From NCBI RefSeq assembly GCF_004000765.1, contig NZ_BILW01000004.1, forward strand, positions 248,001-312,000: a stretch of DNA of 64,000 nucleotides. The letters run 5' to 3'. Positions 62,559 to 64,000 of this stretch are shown in pieces. The stretch comes from Paenibacillus chondroitinus NBRC 15376. Its GTDB lineage: Bacteria; Bacillota; Bacilli; Paenibacillales; NBRC-103111. Each line of letters begins with the position of its first letter. The first letter of the stretch is position 1. The notes under the pieces were generated by a model. It was not told the origin of the DNA, made no database searches, and saw nothing but the letters and a program-made list of their open reading frames with translations. Made by a program: the position numbers and the translations under genes.

Positions 62559-63237
62559 TATGCTGCAGAACCCCTTATTCGGTTTATCATTAAGTGTTCT
62601 GATTTATGCGTTCGCTAATGTGATGTATCAGCGATGGCGGTTTATGCATCCGCTTTTTGTATGTACAGGACTTATTATTCTTATTTTAGTTGGATTTCGA
62701 ATTCCTTTTGAAGACTTTAAACGAGGGGCGGACGTTCTCACTCTTCTTCTTGGACCGGCAACCGTTGCTTTAGGTGTCCCGCTGTATAAATACAGATCCT
62801 TAATCCGGTCCAATTTAAAACGCGTCATGCTCAGCGTGCTCGCTGGATCCATCACCGGCATAGCATCGAGCGCAGCTATTGTTGGACTCCTTGGCGGCAG
62901 CCAGTCAATTATTCTTAGTATGTTACCTAAGTCAGTTAGCTCGCCAATCTCGATTGAAATCGCTACGCGGTTAGGGGCGATACCGGAGCTTACGGCCGTT
63001 CTGACGACAATGACGGGTTTGTTTGGCAGTATGTTTGGCACGCGATTGTTGAATTGGCTGAAGATAAGAGACGACATCTCCATCGGGATTGCTTTAGGGA
63101 CGGCCGCACATGGCATTGGGACAGCGAAAGTCGTTAAAGATTCAGAGCAGCAGGGCGGCTTTGCTGGATTGTCCATGGCGATCTGTGGCATCATGACATC
63201 TATTTTATTCATACCGATCTATTACTGGCTCCAATGA
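62548..63237 (+). CDS. CidB/LrgB-family membrane protein
   Basis: The 229-residue protein has about six to seven transmembrane helices with FKRGADVLTLLLGPATVALGVPLYKYR, LLGGSQSIILSMLPKSVSSPI and GTAAHGIGTAKV, diagnostic of LrgB/CidB. It starts within the end of the CidA/LrgA-like gene after AAGGGG, so they are translated together. With it, it forms the holin-antiholin-like pair. Confidence 0.93.
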   Translation: MAGNMLQNPLFGLSLSVLIYAFANVMYQRWRFMHPLFVCTGLIILILVGFRIPFEDFKRGADVLTLLLGPATVALGVPLYKYRSLIRSNLKRVMLSVLAGSITGIASSAAIVGLLGGSQSIILSMLPKSVSSPISIEIATRLGAIPELTAVLTTMTGLFGSMFGTRLLNWLKIRDDISIGIALGTAAHGIGTAKVVKDSEQQGGFAGLSMAICGIMTSILFIPIYYWLQ

Positions 63238-63256
63238 CTTTGTAAATGAACAGGAA

Positions 63257-63296
63257 AAACCGTATTTCGTCTAAGCGGCGAATGCGGTTTATTTTC
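63257..63296 (+). terminator. Terminator of the cidAB-like pair
   Basis: AAACCG pairs with CGGTTT, with inner ATT/AAT pairing, followed by ATTTTC. Moderate quality. Confidence 0.55.
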
Positions 63297-63307
63297 ATTT
63301 TCCAAAC

Positions 63308-63325
63308 ATTACAATTTTTTTACAA
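63308..63325 (+). promoter_or_regulatory. TTNACA-type tandem box upstream of the last gene
   Basis: ATTACA (63308-63313) and TTTACA (63319-63324) are 11 bases apart. The 15 bases 63311-63325 (ACAATTTTTTTACAA) are identical to 8162-8176. A possible promoter, TTTACA with CATAAT about 15 bases later, overlaps. Confidence 0.4.
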
Positions 63326-63397
63326 TACGAAAACGAAACCATAATAAACCTCTGCTACGATGGAACAGTGAGAATCCAGTAGAAAGGCGTGAAGAAG

Positions 63398-64000
63398 ATG
63401 AGTGGACCCCTTCTGAATACGGCGCCTCAGCAGGCCAAACTAACAGTTAGGCTTGCAAGCAGCGCAGATGAAATTGAGCAGGCCATGAGACTAAGGTATC
63501 AGGTTTTCGTTGAAGAAGAGAAAAACATGCGAATGCTCAATGAGGAAGGTCTTGAAAAAGACGCTTATGATGCGTACTGCGATCATCTCATTGTGAAAGA
63601 TTTGGACACAGATCAGGTTGTGGGGACTTACCGTCTGCTTCCTGGAGATCGTGCCCTTCAAGGCATAGGTTTTTATTCGGAGACCGAATTTAATTTAGCG
63701 GCTTATACCGCGTATAAAGAACAGACGCTGGAGCTGGGGCGCAGCTGCATTACACCGGAGTATCGCGGCGGGAAAGCGATTCAGCTTTTATGGGAAGGCA
63801 TTGCCGGTTATATTACGGAGCGAAATTACACGCATTTAATTGGCTGCGCTAGTGTACATATGAGCAATTTAGAGGATTTAAATCTCATTTATACGATGCT
63901 GCTTCAAAAACAGGTTATTACTAACCGATACGGTATCGAACCGCTATCCACGCACCGGATACCTGGGCTTGCTCGTTTGGAAGTTGAATGCAATGAGAAA
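63398..64000 (+). CDS. GNAT-type N-acyltransferase (OlsB-like), partial
   Basis: An ATG at 63398, behind GAAAGGCGTGAAG, opens a frame that runs off the right edge after 201 codons. RLASSADEIEQAMRLRYQVFVEE, a later TYRLLPGDRA, and ELGRSCITPEYRGGKAIQLLWEGIAGYI are the pattern of the Acetyltransf_5 family, which includes ornithine-lipid and haemolysin-type N-acyltransferases that use acyl-ACP. The C-terminus is missing, so a fused acyltransferase domain cannot be excluded. The TTNACA boxes upstream suggest control by an OmpR/PhoP-type regulator (inference). Confidence 0.75.
   Translation, partial: MSGPLLNTAPQQAKLTVRLASSADEIEQAMRLRYQVFVEEEKNMRMLNEEGLEKDAYDAYCDHLIVKDLDTDQVVGTYRLLPGDRALQGIGFYSETEFNLAAYTAYKEQTLELGRSCITPEYRGGKAIQLLWEGIAGYITERNYTHLIGCASVHMSNLEDLNLIYTMLLQKQVITNRYGIEPLSTHRIPGLARLEVECNEK

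Overview
The window reads as a chromosomal segment of a spore-forming Gram-positive bacterium of the Paenibacillaceae (Paenibacillus or a close relative). The reasons are the spore genes cotE and spoVK, strong GGAGG-type ribosome binding sites with many GTG/TTG starts, Bacillus-type Fur, LexA and GlnR sites, and a backbone order (cotE, mutS, mutL, miaA, hfq, spoVK, hflX, YnbB-type lyase, glnR, glnA, lexA/yneA) that parallels Bacillus subtilis with extra genes inserted. I see no rRNA, tRNA, CRISPR array, prophage or insertion sequence. Almost every gene looks intact; the first and last are cut by the window edges.

Layout. 1-5.3 kb: end of a membrane protein gene, a DUF255 thioredoxin-domain protein, a DUF1540 mini-protein, a small zinc-ribbon protein and a secreted six-repeat GH18 glycosidase. 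5.4-14.7 kb: an envelope module of DUF309 protein, response regulator, histidine kinase, lipoprotein, HlyD/MacA-like adaptor, ABC ATPase, MacB/FtsX-like permease and a large secreted protein. 14.7-15.6 kb: a gene-free stretch packed with inverted-repeat elements. 15.6-22.7 kb: Fur-boxed nitroreductase, beta-carbonic anhydrase, HesB-like protein, M32 carboxypeptidase, an SsuABC-type importer and an aromatic-acid-exporter-like protein. 22.8-33.4 kb: cotE, a putative amidoligase, mutS behind a structured leader, an S41 protease, mutL, a methyltransferase, miaA and hfq. 33.5-42.8 kb: a class A penicillin-binding protein, a lipoprotein cyclophilin, a hydrolase, a YdcF-like protein, a short-chain dehydrogenase, two acetyltransferases, lipoate ligase, a phosphatase and a monooxygenase. 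42.9-52.7 kb: spoVK, a Fur-controlled efeUOB iron operon, hflX, a lyase, glnR and glnA. 52.7-64 kb: M29 aminopeptidase, lexA/yneA SOS locus, DUF896 protein, HAD hydrolase, mtnD, metH, rnz, a CidA/LrgA-CidB/LrgB pair and a truncated acyltransferase gene.

How the parts work together. Iron: a perfect 7-1-7 Fur box precedes efeUOB, a near-perfect one overlaps the nitroreductase promoter, and an isolated perfect one sits at the DUF255 stop codon. DNA repair: mutS and mutL flank a protease gene, and four LexA boxes lie between divergent lexA and yneA. Nitrogen: a consensus GlnR site and a near-ideal promoter precede glnRA. Envelope: two-component system, efflux-type ABC module, penicillin-binding protein, GH18 enzyme and CidAB-like holin pair.

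The most unusual feature is a family of intergenic elements of about 180 bp at 3.0, 14.9 and 54.1 kb. Each has two boxes about 50 nt apart, then two inverted boxes about 50 nt apart (F-F-R-R). A second element with unrelated boxes but the same architecture lies at 15.2-15.4 kb. Other points of interest are the nested-helix RNA candidate before mutS, the amidoligase beside cotE, and a helical module apparently shared by EfeU and EfeO.
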